This document shows positions 8,815 through 18,632 of a stretch of DNA of 64,000 nucleotides, one piece after another. Position 1 is the first letter of the stretch, and every line of letters begins with the position of its first letter. The position numbers and the translations under genes were made by a program. Below the pieces are notes generated by a model. The model was given only the letters and a program-made list of their open reading frames with translations. It was not told where the DNA came from and did not search any database. Source of the stretch: Pigmentiphaga sp. (GTDB lineage Bacteria; Pseudomonadota; Gammaproteobacteria; Burkholderiales; Burkholderiaceae_B); the NCBI GenBank assembly GCA_023228945.1, contig JALOAI010000007.1:1-64000 (forward strand), written 5' to 3'.

Positions 8815-10338
8815 ATGATCACGACGGTTCTTCGTCCGCCTGGCGCGTCTCCCCTCACCCTGGTGGTGGGCCTGGGGGAGTCCGGCCTGGCCGCGGCCCG
8901 CTGGTGCCAGCGGGCGGGCGTGGCCATACGCGTGGCCGATACGCGCGAGGCGCCGCCCTTGCTGGAACAGGCCCGCGAGGCGCTGCTGCCCGGGACCGAC
9001 CTCCGCTTGGCCCAGGGCGCGCTGGGAGCCGAACTGCTCCAGGACGTCGGCCGCGTGGTGCTGAGTCCGGGCCTGGCCTGGAACTCGCCGGAGCTGGCGC
9101 CGCTGCTGGCCGCGGCTCGCGAGCGCGGCGTAGAGGTCGTTGGCGAAATCGAGTTGTTCAACGAGGCGCTGGCCGCACTGGCCGACGAGCGTTCCTATCG
9201 GCCGGCCGTACTGGCGATTACGGGTACCAATGGCAAAACCACGGTCACCGCCCTGACCACGCATTTGGTGAATGCCGGCGGCCGCCGCGCGCGAGCGGCC
9301 GGTAATATCGGCCCGGCCGCGCTGGCGGCGCTGATCGAGGCGCTCGAGCGCGACGATTTGCCGGAAGTCTGGGTGCTGGAGTTGTCGAGCTTCCAACTGG
9401 AAGCCGTGGAGCGCCTGGCGCCGCACGCGGCCGCGGTGCTCAACCTGACCGAGGATCACCTCGACTGGCATGGCACGATGGAGGCCTACGCGGCGGCCAA
9501 GGCGCGCATCTATCGCGGCTGCCGTTGGGCCATCGTGAATCGCGACGACCTCCGCGCGCGAGCCATGCTGCCGCGACTGGAAGCGCAGCATGTCCGCAGC
9601 TTTGGCGCCGAGCTGCCTTCCCTGGCGGGGGATCTCGGCATGGAGACCGGTTCGGGGCTGGGCTGGCTGGTCGAATCCGCGGCCGATGCTTTTGGCGCCG
9701 AGCCCGCGCCGCGCCGGCGCAAGGGCGACCCCGAGCCGGGCCGCCAGGAGGGACGCCTGAACCGCTTGATGCCGGCGGAGGCGTTGTTGCTGCGCGGCGC
9801 GCACAATAGCCTCAATGCCCAGGCGGCTCTGCTGCTGGCGCGCAGCCTCGACATCGGCTGGGCGCCTCTGCTGCGCGCCGTGCGCGAATATCGTGGCGAA
9901 CCGCATCGCGTGGCTTGGCTGCGCAGCGTGGGCGGCGTGGATTTCATCGACGATAGCAAGGGCACCAATGTCGGCGCCACGCTGGCCGCCTTGCGCGGCC
10001 TGGGCACGAAGGTGGTGCTGATCGCCGGCGGTGATGGCAAGGGCCAGGATTTCGCGCCGTTGGCGCCGGCGGTGGCCAGCCACGCCCGGGGCGTGGTGCT
10101 GATCGGTCGCGATGCCCCGCGGTTGGCGGCCGCGCTGGAGCCCAGCGGCGTGCCGTGCATCATGGCCGCGAGCCTGCCCGAGGCCGTGGAGCGCGCCATG
10201 GGCCTCGCGCGCGCCGGCGACGCCGTGCTGCTTTCGCCCGCCTGCGCCAGCCTCGATATGTTCCGCGATTATCGGCATCGCGCGGAAGTCTTCGCCGAGG
10301 CGGTGGACGAACTCGCGCTGGAACGGGGGGAGGTCTAG
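8815..10338 (+). CDS. murD: UDP-N-acetylmuramoyl-L-alanine--D-glutamate ligase MurD
   Basis: 507 residues, cytoplasmic. It adds D-Glu to UDP-MurNAc-L-Ala. The N-terminal Rossmann domain starts VVGLGESGLAAARW, the ATP loop GTNGKT is at residues 137-142, and NLTEDHLDWHG and DDSKGTN are in the central and C-terminal domains. A hydrophilic insertion of about 40 residues (around 285-325, containing PRRRKGDPEPGRQ) makes it longer than E. coli MurD (438 residues). It begins 4 bp after mraY and ends 2 bp before ftsW. Confidence 0.96.
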   Translation: MITTVLRPPGASPLTLVVGLGESGLAAARWCQRAGVAIRVADTREAPPLLEQAREALLPGTDLRLAQGALGAELLQDVGRVVLSPGLAWNSPELAPLLAAARERGVEVVGEIELFNEALAALADERSYRPAVLAITGTNGKTTVTALTTHLVNAGGRRARAAGNIGPAALAALIEALERDDLPEVWVLELSSFQLEAVERLAPHAAAVLNLTEDHLDWHGTMEAYAAAKARIYRGCRWAIVNRDDLRARAMLPRLEAQHVRSFGAELPSLAGDLGMETGSGLGWLVESAADAFGAEPAPRRRKGDPEPGRQEGRLNRLMPAEALLLRGAHNSLNAQAALLLARSLDIGWAPLLRAVREYRGEPHRVAWLRSVGGVDFIDDSKGTNVGATLAALRGLGTKVVLIAGGDGKGQDFAPLAPAVASHARGVVLIGRDAPRLAAALEPSGVPCIMAASLPEAVERAMGLARAGDAVLLSPACASLDMFRDYRHRAEVFAEAVDELALERGEV

Positions 10339-10340
10339 CC

Positions 10341-11543
10341 ATGTCGCTCGCATCCCCGCGCACGGCCAACGGTGGCGTCAACTCGGTACGCCCGGGCCGC
10401 ACCAGTATGCTCAACTACGATCGCGGCCTGCTCCTTGCCGTGGTCGTGCTGGTGCTGTTCGGCCTGGTGATGGTGTATTCGGCCTCGGTGGCGCTGGCCG
10501 ACGGGCCGCGCTTCGGCAATCTGGCCCGCCATCATTTTGCCTTGCGCCATGCGGTGTTCATGGTCGTGGGCACGGTGCTGGCCGGCGCCGTGTTCTCGCT
10601 CAGCCTCGAAACCTGGCGCAAGCTGGCCATCCCGGTGTTCCTGCTGGCGCTGTTGCTGCTGCTGGCGGTGCTCATTCCCGGCATCGGCCGCGAAGTCAAT
10701 GGCTCCTGGCGCTGGTTGCCATTGGGCTTCGGCATCAACCTGCAGCCGTCCGAGGTGATGAAGTTCGCGGCCTTGCTCTACGCCGCCGATTACACCTTCC
10801 GCAAGCAGGCGCATATGGATGCCTTCCTGCGCGGCTTCCTGCCCTTGGCCGCCGCGATGGGCGCCGCCGGCATGCTGCTGCTGCTCGAGCCCGATCTCGG
10901 CGCCTTCGTCGTCATCGTGGCCGTGACCATGGGCATCCTGTTCCTGGGCGGCATCAACGGCAAGCTCTTTGGCGGCCTCACGGCGGTGATGACCACCATG
11001 TTCCTGCTGCTGATCTGGCTTTCGCCCTGGCGCAGGGCCCGCTTGTTCGCCTATCTCGATCCCTGGCACGAAGACAACGTGCTGGGCAAGGGCTATCAGC
11101 TGTCGCATTCCCTGATCGCGGTCGGCCGCGGCGAATGGACCGGCGTGGGGCTGGGCGGCAGCATCGAAAAACTGCACTACCTGCCCGAGGCGCACACCGA
11201 CTTCATCATTGCCGTGATCGGTGAAGAGCTCGGCTTCATCGGCATTCTGGCGGTGCTGCTGCTGTTCGGTTTCATCGTGCGCCGCGCCTTCGAGATCGGT
11301 CGCCAGGCCAACGCCATGGATCGCCCGTTCAGCGGCCTGGTGGCCCAGGGCGTCGGCTTGTGGATGGGCGTACAGGCCTTCATCAATGTCGGGGTCTGCC
11401 TGGGGGTGCTGCCCACCAAGGGCCTGACGCTGCCCCTGGTGAGCTACGGTGGCTCGGGCCTGGTGATGAACCTCTGCGCCATCGGCCTGCTGATGCGGGT
11501 GGACTACGAAAACCGGGTGCTGATGCGGGGAGGGCGGATATGA
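10341..11543 (+). CDS. ftsW: Septal peptidoglycan glycosyltransferase FtsW (SEDS family)
   Basis: 400 residues. After a 30-residue cytoplasmic lead there are about ten transmembrane helices of the SEDS family. FtsW polymerises lipid II at the septum and pairs with FtsI. Family signatures are [53 protein letters not shown] and, near the C-terminus, [12 protein letters not shown]. The ATG at 10341 follows the murD stop by 2 bp. The stop overlaps the murG start. Confidence 0.97.
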   Translation: MSLASPRTANGGVNSVRPGRTSMLNYDRGLLLAVVVLVLFGLVMVYSASVALADGPRFGNLARHHFALRHAVFMVVGTVLAGAVFSLSLETWRKLAIPVFLLALLLLLAVLIPGIGREVNGSWRWLPLGFGINLQPSEVMKFAALLYAADYTFRKQAHMDAFLRGFLPLAAAMGAAGMLLLLEPDLGAFVVIVAVTMGILFLGGINGKLFGGLTAVMTTMFLLLIWLSPWRRARLFAYLDPWHEDNVLGKGYQLSHSLIAVGRGEWTGVGLGGSIEKLHYLPEAHTDFIIAVIGEELGFIGILAVLLLFGFIVRRAFEIGRQANAMDRPFSGLVAQGVGLWMGVQAFINVGVCLGVLPTKGLTLPLVSYGGSGLVMNLCAIGLLMRVDYENRVLMRGGRI

Positions 11544-12634
11544 CGGCTCAACCCCGAATCCGCACGCTGCTGGTCATGGCCGGCGGAACCGGCGGCCACA
11601 TCATGCCCGGCCTCGCGGTGGCGCAGGCGCTGCGCGAGCGCGGCTGGAATATCGCCTGGCTCGGCAACCCGGAAGGCATGGAGGGCCGCCTGGTGCCGCC
11701 GCACGACATCCCCTTGGGCGGCGTGTCGTTCAGCGGGCTGCGCGGCAAAGGCTGGCGCGCCCGGCTGGCGCTGCCTTGGCGCCTGCTGCGCGCCATGGCG
11801 CAGGCCTGGAGCGTGTTTTCGCGCCACCGTCCCGACGTGGTGCTGGGCATGGGCGGCTACGTGGCGTTCCCGGGCGGCTTGGTGGCCGCCATGCGCCGGG
11901 TGCCGCTGGTATTGCACGAGCAGAACGCCGTGGCGGGCCTCACGAATCGGGCGCTGGCCCGCGTGGCGCGCCAGGTGCTCACCGGTTTCCCGCGCACCTT
12001 GCCGGGAGCGACGGTAACGGGCAATCCGGTGCGGCCGGCGGTGGCCGCCGTCGCCCCGCCGGAAGCCCGCTGGGCGGATCGCCAGGGCCCGCTGCGCCTG
12101 CTCGTCGTGGGCGGCAGCCTGGGCGCCCAGGCATTGAATACGGTGGTGCCCCAGGCCCTGTCCCGCCTGCGCGAGCGCGGCCTGCCGCTGCCGCGGGTGC
12201 TGCATCAGGCCGGCGAGCCTCATCTGGCCGGCCTTCGCCAGGCCTATACCGAAGCCGGCGTGCAGGCCGAGTGCCGCGCCTTCATCGACGATATGGCCGC
12301 GGCCTATGCCGAGGCCGACCTGCTGATCTGCCGCGCGGGCGCCATGACCGTGGCCGAAGTGGCCGCCGTCGGGGTGCCGGCATTGTTCGTGCCTTTTCCC
12401 CATGCGGTGGACGATCATCAAACCCGGAATGCGGAATTCCTGGTGGCTGAACAAGCCGCCTGGCTCACCCCCCAGCGCGAGTTGACAGCGGATGGCCTGG
12501 CCGAATGGCTGGCCGCGCAGGATCGCGAGGGGCTGGAGCCGATCGCAAGGCGCGCGCGCGCGCTGGCGCGGCCCGATGCCACCGATCGCATTGCCGATAT
12601 TTGTGCCGACCTGGCCGACGGACGTTCACGATGA
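11540..12634 (+). CDS. murG: UDP-GlcNAc:lipid I N-acetylglucosaminyltransferase MurG
   Basis: 364 residues, a peripheral inner-membrane GT28 enzyme that converts lipid I to lipid II. Glycine loop [10 protein letters not shown] at residues 14-23, membrane-facing segment ending [24 protein letters not shown]-domain loop [12 protein letters not shown], and the donor-binding [14 protein letters not shown] block (here [10 protein letters not shown]). It starts on the ftsW stop and ends on the murC start (ATGA overlaps). Confidence 0.97.
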   Translation: MTAQPRIRTLLVMAGGTGGHIMPGLAVAQALRERGWNIAWLGNPEGMEGRLVPPHDIPLGGVSFSGLRGKGWRARLALPWRLLRAMAQAWSVFSRHRPDVVLGMGGYVAFPGGLVAAMRRVPLVLHEQNAVAGLTNRALARVARQVLTGFPRTLPGATVTGNPVRPAVAAVAPPEARWADRQGPLRLLVVGGSLGAQALNTVVPQALSRLRERGLPLPRVLHQAGEPHLAGLRQAYTEAGVQAECRAFIDDMAAAYAEADLLICRAGAMTVAEVAAVGVPALFVPFPHAVDDHQTRNAEFLVAEQAAWLTPQRELTADGLAEWLAAQDREGLEPIARRARALARPDATDRIADICADLADGRSR

Positions 12635-14058
12635 AACACCGAATCCAGAACATACATTTCGTGGGCATCGGCGGCGCCGGCATGAGCGGCATCGCCGAAG
12701 TGTTGTTGACCATGGGTTACCGGGTAAGCGGGTCCGACCTGGCCGATACCGCCGTGACCCGCCGGCTGACGCGCCTGGGCGCCCGCATTTGCCAGGGCCA
12801 TGCCGCGGCGCATATCGATGGCGTGCAGGCACTGGTAACGTCTTCGGCGGTGACGCCGGACAATCCCGAAGTGCTGGCCGCCCGCGCCGCGGGCATCCCG
12901 GTGGTGCCCCGGGCCCTGATGCTGGCTGAGCTGATGCGTCTCAAGCGCGGCATTGCGGTGGCCGGAACCCACGGCAAGACCACCACCACCAGCCTGCTCG
13001 CCAGCGTGCTGGCCGGCGGCGGCATGGACCCCACCTTTGTGATCGGCGGCCGGCTCAATTCGGCCGGCGCCAACGCCCGGCTGGGCCAGGGCGAGTTCAT
13101 CGTGGTCGAGGCCGATGAGTCGGACGCTTCGTTCCTCAATCTGTTGCCGGTGATGGCAGTCATCACCAATATCGATGCCGATCATATGGATACCTACGGC
13201 CACGATGTGGCCCGGCTTAAATCGGCATTCATCGAATTTACCCAGCGCCTGCCCTTTTATGGCAGCGTGATCGTTTGTCTGGATGATTCCAATGTGCGGG
13301 AAATCCTGCCCTTGATCTCCCGGCCGCTCACCACCTATGGCCTGCATCCGGACGCCCATGTGCGCGCGGTGCGGGTGCGCGCCGAAGGCCCGTCGATGCA
13401 CTTTCATGTGCTGTGCCGCGATCCGGCCGTGAGCGGCTTCGACGTACATCTCAATATGCCGGGCGAACACAACGTGCGCAATGCGCTGGCGGCGATCGCG
13501 GTCGGCCTGGAACTCGGCGTGAAGCCCGACGCCATCAATCAGGCGCTGGGCCGTTTTACCGGGGTGGGGCGGCGCTTTGCCCACCAGGACGGGGTGAAGG
13601 TGCCCGCTGCGCAGGGCGGCGGAACATTCACGATGATCGATGACTACGGTCATCACCCCGCCGAGATGGCGGCCACGCTGGCGGCCGCGCGCGGCGCCTA
13701 TCCGGGCCGGCGCGTCGTGCTGGTCTTCCAGCCCCATCGCTATACCCGGACTCGCGATTGTTTCGAAGATTTCGTGCGCGTGCTGGGCGAAGCCGATGCC
13801 GTCCTGCTTACCGAGGTCTATGCCGCGGGCGAAACCCGGATCGTCGCCGCCGACGGGCGGGCGCTGACCCGCGCGGTGCGAGTGGCGGGCAAGGTCGAGC
13901 CGGTGTTCGTCGAGAGCATCGGCGAGCTGGCGGGCGCCATCGTGCAATTCGTACGCGATGGGGATGTAGTGATCGCCATGGGCGCGGGCTCGATCGGCGC
14001 GGTACCGGGCGAGGTGATTCAGATGGCCGGGTTGGCCGGTAAACAGGAGGCGGTATGA
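12631..14058 (+). CDS. murC: UDP-N-acetylmuramate--L-alanine ligase MurC
   Basis: 475 residues. It adds the first residue, L-Ala, to UDP-MurNAc. N-terminal UDP-binding loop [17 protein letters not shown] loop AGTHGKTTT (about 111-119), [21 protein letters not shown], and the C-terminal DDYGHHPAE and [11 protein letters not shown] blocks. The reading frame ends GKQEAV with the stop overlapping the ddl start codon, so the repeat inserted in ddl starts only 5 bp after the murC coding end. Confidence 0.97.
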   Translation: MKHRIQNIHFVGIGGAGMSGIAEVLLTMGYRVSGSDLADTAVTRRLTRLGARICQGHAAAHIDGVQALVTSSAVTPDNPEVLAARAAGIPVVPRALMLAELMRLKRGIAVAGTHGKTTTTSLLASVLAGGGMDPTFVIGGRLNSAGANARLGQGEFIVVEADESDASFLNLLPVMAVITNIDADHMDTYGHDVARLKSAFIEFTQRLPFYGSVIVCLDDSNVREILPLISRPLTTYGLHPDAHVRAVRVRAEGPSMHFHVLCRDPAVSGFDVHLNMPGEHNVRNALAAIAVGLELGVKPDAINQALGRFTGVGRRFAHQDGVKVPAAQGGGTFTMIDDYGHHPAEMAATLAAARGAYPGRRVVLVFQPHRYTRTRDCFEDFVRVLGEADAVLLTEVYAAGETRIVAADGRALTRAVRVAGKVEPVFVESIGELAGAIVQFVRDGDVVIAMGAGSIGAVPGEVIQMAGLAGKQEAV

Positions 14059-15125
14059 CCACGGGCCAAAGCGCAAGCCCCGTCCCGCAGGACGGGATCA
14101 AGCGAGGCGGCCATTCCTTGGAGCCGAAGGCTCCCCCGAATGGTGGCGGAGAAGCTCCGGCCGGGAGGACGGAGTTCTTCACGGGACGCGTTGGCGTACT
14201 GTATGGCGGCCGATCCGCCGAACGCGATGTCTCGCTGATGTCCGGCCAGGGCGTCTACGATGCACTGTGCGCCGCGGGAGTCGACGCCCAGTTGTTCGAT
14301 ACCGGCCGGAGCAGCCTGGCCGAGCTGGCGCAGGCCGGCTTCGATCGCGTCTTCATCGCCTTGCACGGCCGCTGGGGTGAAGACGGCACCATGCAGGGCG
14401 CACTGGAACTGCTCGACTTGCCCTACACCGGCAGCGGCCCGGCGGCCTGCGCGCTGGCGATGGATAAAGTGATGACCAAGCGGGTGTGGCAGCACCAGGG
14501 CCTGCCCACCCCGGATTTCGTGGCGCTGCGGCCCGGTTTCGATGCGGCCGCGGTGGCCGCGAGGCTGGGTCTGCCCCTGATCGTCAAGCCCAGCCGCGAA
14601 GGCTCCACCCTGGGCCTGACCCGCGCCGGTTCCGAAGCGGAGCTGGAAGCCGGCTATGCGCTGGCCGCCCGCTACGATGAAGAGGTGCTGGCCGAGACCC
14701 TGGTGCATGGCCGGGAGCTCACGATCGCCGTGCTTGGCGGCGGCGAGCACGCCGAGGCGCTGCCCATCATCGAAATCGTGGCGCCGGATGGCAACTACGA
14801 CTTCGAGCACAAGTATTACTCCGACGACACGCAGTATCACTGCCCGGCCGATTTGCCCGACACCCTCGCGCGCGAGATCCAGGCGATCAGCGTGGCGGCC
14901 TACCGCGCGGTGGGCTGCGAAGGCTGGGGGCGGGTCGATGTGATGTTGCGCGACGACGGCAAGCCATTTTTGCTGGAGGTGAATACATCGCCGGGTATGA
15001 CCGGACATTCGCTGGTACCGATGGCCGCCAAGGCGATGGGCACCAGCTATGGCGAACTGTGCCTGCGGATTCTGCATTCGGCACGCTGCAAGCTGGCGCC
15101 CGCGGCGCCGGTCCCATCGGAATGA
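14055..15125 (+). CDS. ddl: D-alanine--D-alanine ligase with a repeat-encoded N-terminal extension
   Basis: 356 residues, against about 305-320 for typical DdlB. The enzyme joins two D-Ala for MurF. From residue 44 ([20 protein letters not shown]) onward the whole ATP-grasp protein is present, including [15 protein letters not shown]-equivalent [19 protein letters not shown], the EEVLAETLV hinge and [13 protein letters not shown]. Residues 3-43 are entirely encoded by a 123-bp repeat (14061-14183) that also occurs in a glycosyltransferase gene at 48991. The ATG at 14055 overlaps the murC stop, and no other start lies between the repeat and the conserved domain, so the extension must be translated unless a non-ATG codon is used. 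Confidence 0.93.
   Translation: MTTGQSASPVPQDGIKRGGHSLEPKAPPNGGGEAPAGRTEFFTGRVGVLYGGRSAERDVSLMSGQGVYDALCAAGVDAQLFDTGRSSLAELAQAGFDRVFIALHGRWGEDGTMQGALELLDLPYTGSGPAACALAMDKVMTKRVWQHQGLPTPDFVALRPGFDAAAVAARLGLPLIVKPSREGSTLGLTRAGSEAELEAGYALAARYDEEVLAETLVHGRELTIAVLGGGEHAEALPIIEIVAPDGNYDFEHKYYSDDTQYHCPADLPDTLAREIQAISVAAYRAVGCEGWGRVDVMLRDDGKPFLLEVNTSPGMTGHSLVPMAAKAMGTSYGELCLRILHSARCKLAPAAPVPSE
14061..14183 (+). repeat. 123-bp dispersed repeat, copy A, in frame after codon 2 of ddl
   Basis: Aligns without a gap over exactly 123 bp to 48991-49113. I count 98 of 123 identical bases (about 80 percent). Both copies lie in the same frame of their host gene; the peptide includes QSASPV, KR, SLE, GGG, AP and GRT-FFT. 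I count 26 of 41 identical residues in this frame and 28 of 41 in the open minus-strand frame, so conservation is at the DNA rather than the peptide level. Confidence 0.9.
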
Positions 15126-15145
15126 GCGTCGAGTAGCGAGATATC

Positions 15146-15973
15146 GTGTGGAACAACGCCCGCTTCCTCAACTGGATCGCCAATGCGCTGACCGTGGTCG
15201 CGCTGACGGCGTTTCTGCTGGGTGCCGCCTATTGGCTGATGCATCGACCGGTATTCGGCCTGACGCAAGTCGTCGTCGAACCCGTACCGGGAGCCGAGTT
15301 GCAACGAGTATCCCAGGCCAGCCTGCGATCGGCGCTGGCGGGGAGACTGGCGGGCAATTTTTTTACCGTGGATCTGGAACAAGTCCGGCAGCGCTTTACC
15401 GAAGTGCCGTGGGTCAACCAGGTGATGGTGCGCCGCGAGTGGCCGAATGGACTGCGGGTGCGGGTACGCGAATTTCAACCTTTGGGACTGTGGAACGACA
15501 ATCAGGTGCTCGACATAAGGGGGACACCATTCACGGCCAACCAGGCGGAGGCCGACGGGCCGGAGGGCCAGTTGCTGCCGGCGTTTGCCGGTCCCGAAGG
15601 CTCGGGGCCGCTGGTGCGGCAGCGCTATCTCGAGTTGCGCGAATGGCTGCAGCCGCTGGGCCGGGTACCGATGCGGCTCACCCTGTCGGCGCGCCACGCC
15701 TGGCAAGTGGAACTGGACAACGGGCTGCAGCTGGACCTGGGCCGAGATCCGGGAATCGACTGGAACGTGGGCGATCCCGACCGCCCGGAGATCGACGCGG
15801 TACCCGTGGCGACGCGGGTACGGCGTTTCGTGGCCAGCCTGCCGCAGCTCGAACAGCAATTCGGACGCCCGATCGTCCATGCCGACCTGCGTTATCCCGA
15901 CGGTTTCGCCGTGCGCCTGGGGCCTGCGCCCGAATCCCGGCCGTCCTCTCAATCTAGAACGACACAACCATGA
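15146..15973 (+). CDS. ftsQ: Cell division protein FtsQ
   Basis: 275 residues from a GTG start (WNNARFLNWIAN). One transmembrane segment (about 9-32) is followed by a POTRA domain (about 38-110, containing VDLEQVRQRFTEVPWV) and the FtsQ beta domain with VPWVNQVMVRREWPNGLRVRV. FtsQ scaffolds FtsL, FtsB and later septal proteins in the inner membrane. A 20-bp gap separates it from ddl, and its stop overlaps the ftsA start. Confidence 0.94.
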   Translation: MWNNARFLNWIANALTVVALTAFLLGAAYWLMHRPVFGLTQVVVEPVPGAELQRVSQASLRSALAGRLAGNFFTVDLEQVRQRFTEVPWVNQVMVRREWPNGLRVRVREFQPLGLWNDNQVLDIRGTPFTANQAEADGPEGQLLPAFAGPEGSGPLVRQRYLELREWLQPLGRVPMRLTLSARHAWQVELDNGLQLDLGRDPGIDWNVGDPDRPEIDAVPVATRVRRFVASLPQLEQQFGRPIVHADLRYPDGFAVRLGPAPESRPSSQSRTTQP

Positions 15974-17202
15974 CCCGAGAATCCAAAGACCTCATCGTTG
16001 CCCTGGACATAGGTACCAGCAAAGTGGTGGCCGTGGTGGCCGAAATGCTGCCGGAGGGCCGCTTCGAAGTATTGGGCCTGGGCCAGCACGAGTCGCGCGG
16101 CATGCGCAAGGGCGTGGTGGTCAATATCGAGAGCACCGTCAATTCGATCCAGCATGCCCTGGAAGAGGCCGAATTGATGGCCGACTGCAAGATCCGGGAG
16201 GTTTACACCGGCATCGCCGGCAGCCACATCCGCAGCTTCAACTCCAGCGGCATGGTGGCGATCAAGGACAAGGAAGTCACCGCGACCGATGTGGCGCGCG
16301 TGCTCGAAACGGCCAAGGCGATCAATATTCCCACCGACCAGCAAGTGCTGCATGTCCTGACCCAGGAATATATCGTCGATGGCCAGGAGGACATCCGCGA
16401 ACCCATCGGCATGAGCGGCATTCGCCTCGAGGTAAGGGTACATATCGTAACCGGAGCGGTCAGCGCCGCGCAGAACATCGTCAAATGCGTGCGGCGCTGC
16501 GGCCTCGAGGTGCAAGACCTGATCCTGCAGCCTATCGCATCCAGCATGGCCTGCCTGACGGCCGACGAGAAAGAGCTGGGCGTGGTTCTGGTCGACATCG
16601 GCGGCGGTACCACCGATGTGGCGATCTTCACGGGCGGCGCCATTCGCCACACCGCGGTGATCCCGATTGCGGGCGATCAGATTACCGGCGATATCGCCGC
16701 CGCCTTGCGCACGCCGACGCCGGAGGCCGAAGAAATCAAGCTGCGCCACGGCCTGGCCAAGCAAATGCTCGCCAGTACCGACGAACGCATCGAAGTACCA
16801 GGCCTGGGCGATCGCGGGCCGCGCCAGCTGTCGCGCCAGGCCTTGGGCGCGGTCATCGAGCCGCGCGTGGAGGAACTGTTCGCGCTCGTGCAGCAGGTGA
16901 TCCGCGACTCCGGCTACGACGACCTGCTGTCGTCCGGCGTCGTGCTCACCGGCGGCTCGTCGCAGATGCCGGGAATGATCGAACTGGCCGAGGACGTCTT
17001 CCTCAAGCCGGTGCGCATGGCCGTGCCCGATTATCACGGCGGATTGGCCGACGTGGTGTGCAATCCACGCTTTTCGACCGCCATGGGCCTGTTGATCGAA
17101 GCCCAGGCCCAGCATCAGCGCGGACGGGTCCGGGCACCGCAGAGCGGCGGCTTTCGCCAGTTGTTGGCTCGGATGAAGGAGTGGTTCCGTGGCAATTTTT
17201 AA
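15970..17202 (+). CDS. ftsA: Cell division protein FtsA
   Basis: 410 residues, actin-like ATPase that anchors FtsZ to the inner membrane. Phosphate-1 loop VALDIGTSKVVAVVAE (residues 10-25), the 1C domain with HVLTQEYIVDGQ, phosphate-2 loop VLVDIGGGTTDVAIF, adenosine motif GVVLTGGSSQMPG, and a C-terminal amphipathic membrane-targeting helix RQLLARMKEWFRGNF. The gene overlaps ftsQ by 4 bp. Confidence 0.97.
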   Translation: MTRESKDLIVALDIGTSKVVAVVAEMLPEGRFEVLGLGQHESRGMRKGVVVNIESTVNSIQHALEEAELMADCKIREVYTGIAGSHIRSFNSSGMVAIKDKEVTATDVARVLETAKAINIPTDQQVLHVLTQEYIVDGQEDIREPIGMSGIRLEVRVHIVTGAVSAAQNIVKCVRRCGLEVQDLILQPIASSMACLTADEKELGVVLVDIGGGTTDVAIFTGGAIRHTAVIPIAGDQITGDIAAALRTPTPEAEEIKLRHGLAKQMLASTDERIEVPGLGDRGPRQLSRQALGAVIEPRVEELFALVQQVIRDSGYDDLLSSGVVLTGGSSQMPGMIELAEDVFLKPVRMAVPDYHGGLADVVCNPRFSTAMGLLIEAQAQHQRGRVRAPQSGGFRQLLARMKEWFRGNF

Positions 17203-17374
17203 AGCTTTTGCCGAGACCGGGGCGGGGGGAATTTTGCGGCCCCAAGAATACGCTGTATTGCAGTATCGGGAGGGTTGGCGGTCGTGCAGCCCATGGAATG
17301 TCGAACCAGGCGATCGAAGGGCCGCGAGCGTGGCTCGGGGGAATCGTCAATTGTTTTAACCGGGAGAAGACCTG

Positions 17375-18544
17375 ATGAGTATTGATTTCAAAATGCTCGA
17401 CAATGAGCACCAGAACGGCGCCGTGATCAAGGTCGTCGGCGTGGGCGGCGCGGGCGGCAATGCCGTGGCGCACATGATCCGGCGCCATGTGCAAGGCGTG
17501 GATTTCATTTGCTGCAACACGGATTCGCAGGCGCTGGTGGAAACCGCGGCTCCGGTCCAGATCCGTCTCGGCCGCACCGGCCTGGGCGCCGGCGCCAAGC
17601 CCGAGCAGGGCCGCGCCGCCGCCGAAACGGCGCGCGAAGCCATTCGCGAAGCCCTGCAAGGCGCCAACATGGTATTCCTGACGGCGGGCATGGGCGGCGG
17701 CACCGGTACCGGCGCCGGCCCCGTGGTCGCCGAGGTCGCCAAAGAAATGGGCATCCTCACCGTGGGTGTGGTGACCAAGCCCTTCGCCTTCGAGGGCACC
17801 AAGCGCATGCAGGTGGCCGAGGAGGGGATTCGCGAGCTTTCCCAGCACGTGCATTCGCTGATCGTCGTCCTCAACGAGAAGCTGCAGGAAGTGATCGACG
17901 ACGATGCCACCTTCGAGGATTGCTTCAAGATGGCCGATGATGTCCTGCACAATGCTTGCGCCGGGATCGCCGAGATCATCAACGTCAAGGGCAATATCAA
18001 CGTCGACTTCCAGGATCTCACCACCATCATGAGCGAGCCGGGCCAGGCCATGATGGGCACGGCGGTAGCCAGCGGCGAGAACCGCGCGCGGGTCGCGGCC
18101 GAGCAGGCCATCGCTTGCCCGCTGCTCGAAGGCGTGGATCTCAATGGCGCCCGTGGCGTGCTGGTGAACATCACCGCCGGCCGTTCCCTCAAGCGCCGCG
18201 AGATCAACGAGATCATGCAGATCATCGAAAGCTATCGCTCGGAAGACGCCTCGGTGGTGTTCGGCCAGGCTTTCGACGAGACGATGGGCGACGAGCTGCG
18301 CGTCACCGTCGTGGCCACCGGCCTGGGCCGCCGCGCCAAGCCGCAACTGGTGCCGGTGCAGGCTCGTCGCACGGGTACCGACGACGCGCCGGTGGCTGGC
18401 AACGCCGGTGGCCCCAACTACCAGGACTACGACACGCCCGCCGTGTTTCGTGGCCGCGACGCTTCGCGCCGCATCCAGGCCATGGAAAGCTCGGGCATGG
18501 ACCACCTGGACATCCCCGCCTTCCTGCGCCGCCAGGCGGATTGA
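17375..18544 (+). CDS. ftsZ: Cell division GTPase FtsZ
   Basis: 389 residues, tubulin-like GTPase that forms the Z-ring. Tubulin signature GGGTGTG at residues 107-113, N-terminal IKVVGVGGAGGNAV, T7 loop NVDFQDL, and the C-terminal FtsA/ZipA-binding tail DIPAFLRRQAD. A GGGAG ribosome site lies 8-12 bp before the ATG. The gene is separated from ftsA by 172 bp in which I see no gene, which could hold a separate ftsZ promoter. It is the last gene of the cluster; lpxC, which follows ftsZ in Bordetella, is absent. Confidence 0.98.
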   Translation: MSIDFKMLDNEHQNGAVIKVVGVGGAGGNAVAHMIRRHVQGVDFICCNTDSQALVETAAPVQIRLGRTGLGAGAKPEQGRAAAETAREAIREALQGANMVFLTAGMGGGTGTGAGPVVAEVAKEMGILTVGVVTKPFAFEGTKRMQVAEEGIRELSQHVHSLIVVLNEKLQEVIDDDATFEDCFKMADDVLHNACAGIAEIINVKGNINVDFQDLTTIMSEPGQAMMGTAVASGENRARVAAEQAIACPLLEGVDLNGARGVLVNITAGRSLKRREINEIMQIIESYRSEDASVVFGQAFDETMGDELRVTVVATGLGRRAKPQLVPVQARRTGTDDAPVAGNAGGPNYQDYDTPAVFRGRDASRRIQAMESSGMDHLDIPAFLRRQAD

Positions 18545-18556
18545 GCGGGAGCCCGG

Positions 18557-18596
18557 CCGTGAAGGGCTCAGGCCGAAAGGCCGGAGTTCTTCACGG
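18557..18596. terminator. Nested hairpin between convergent ftsZ and lysA
   Basis: Outer arms CCGTGAAG (18557-18564) and CTTCACGG (18589-18596) are perfect inverted repeats enclosing a second stem GGCC-GAAA-GGCC (18571-18582). There is no T-run, so factor-independent termination is uncertain. The right arm with its flank (GGAGTTCTTCACGG) equals the end of the 123-bp repeat, so this may be a shortened derivative of that element. Confidence 0.5.
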
Positions 18597-18632
18597 ACCG
18601 TGGTGTCTCAGCCCGAGCGCCCCGCCGCGGGC

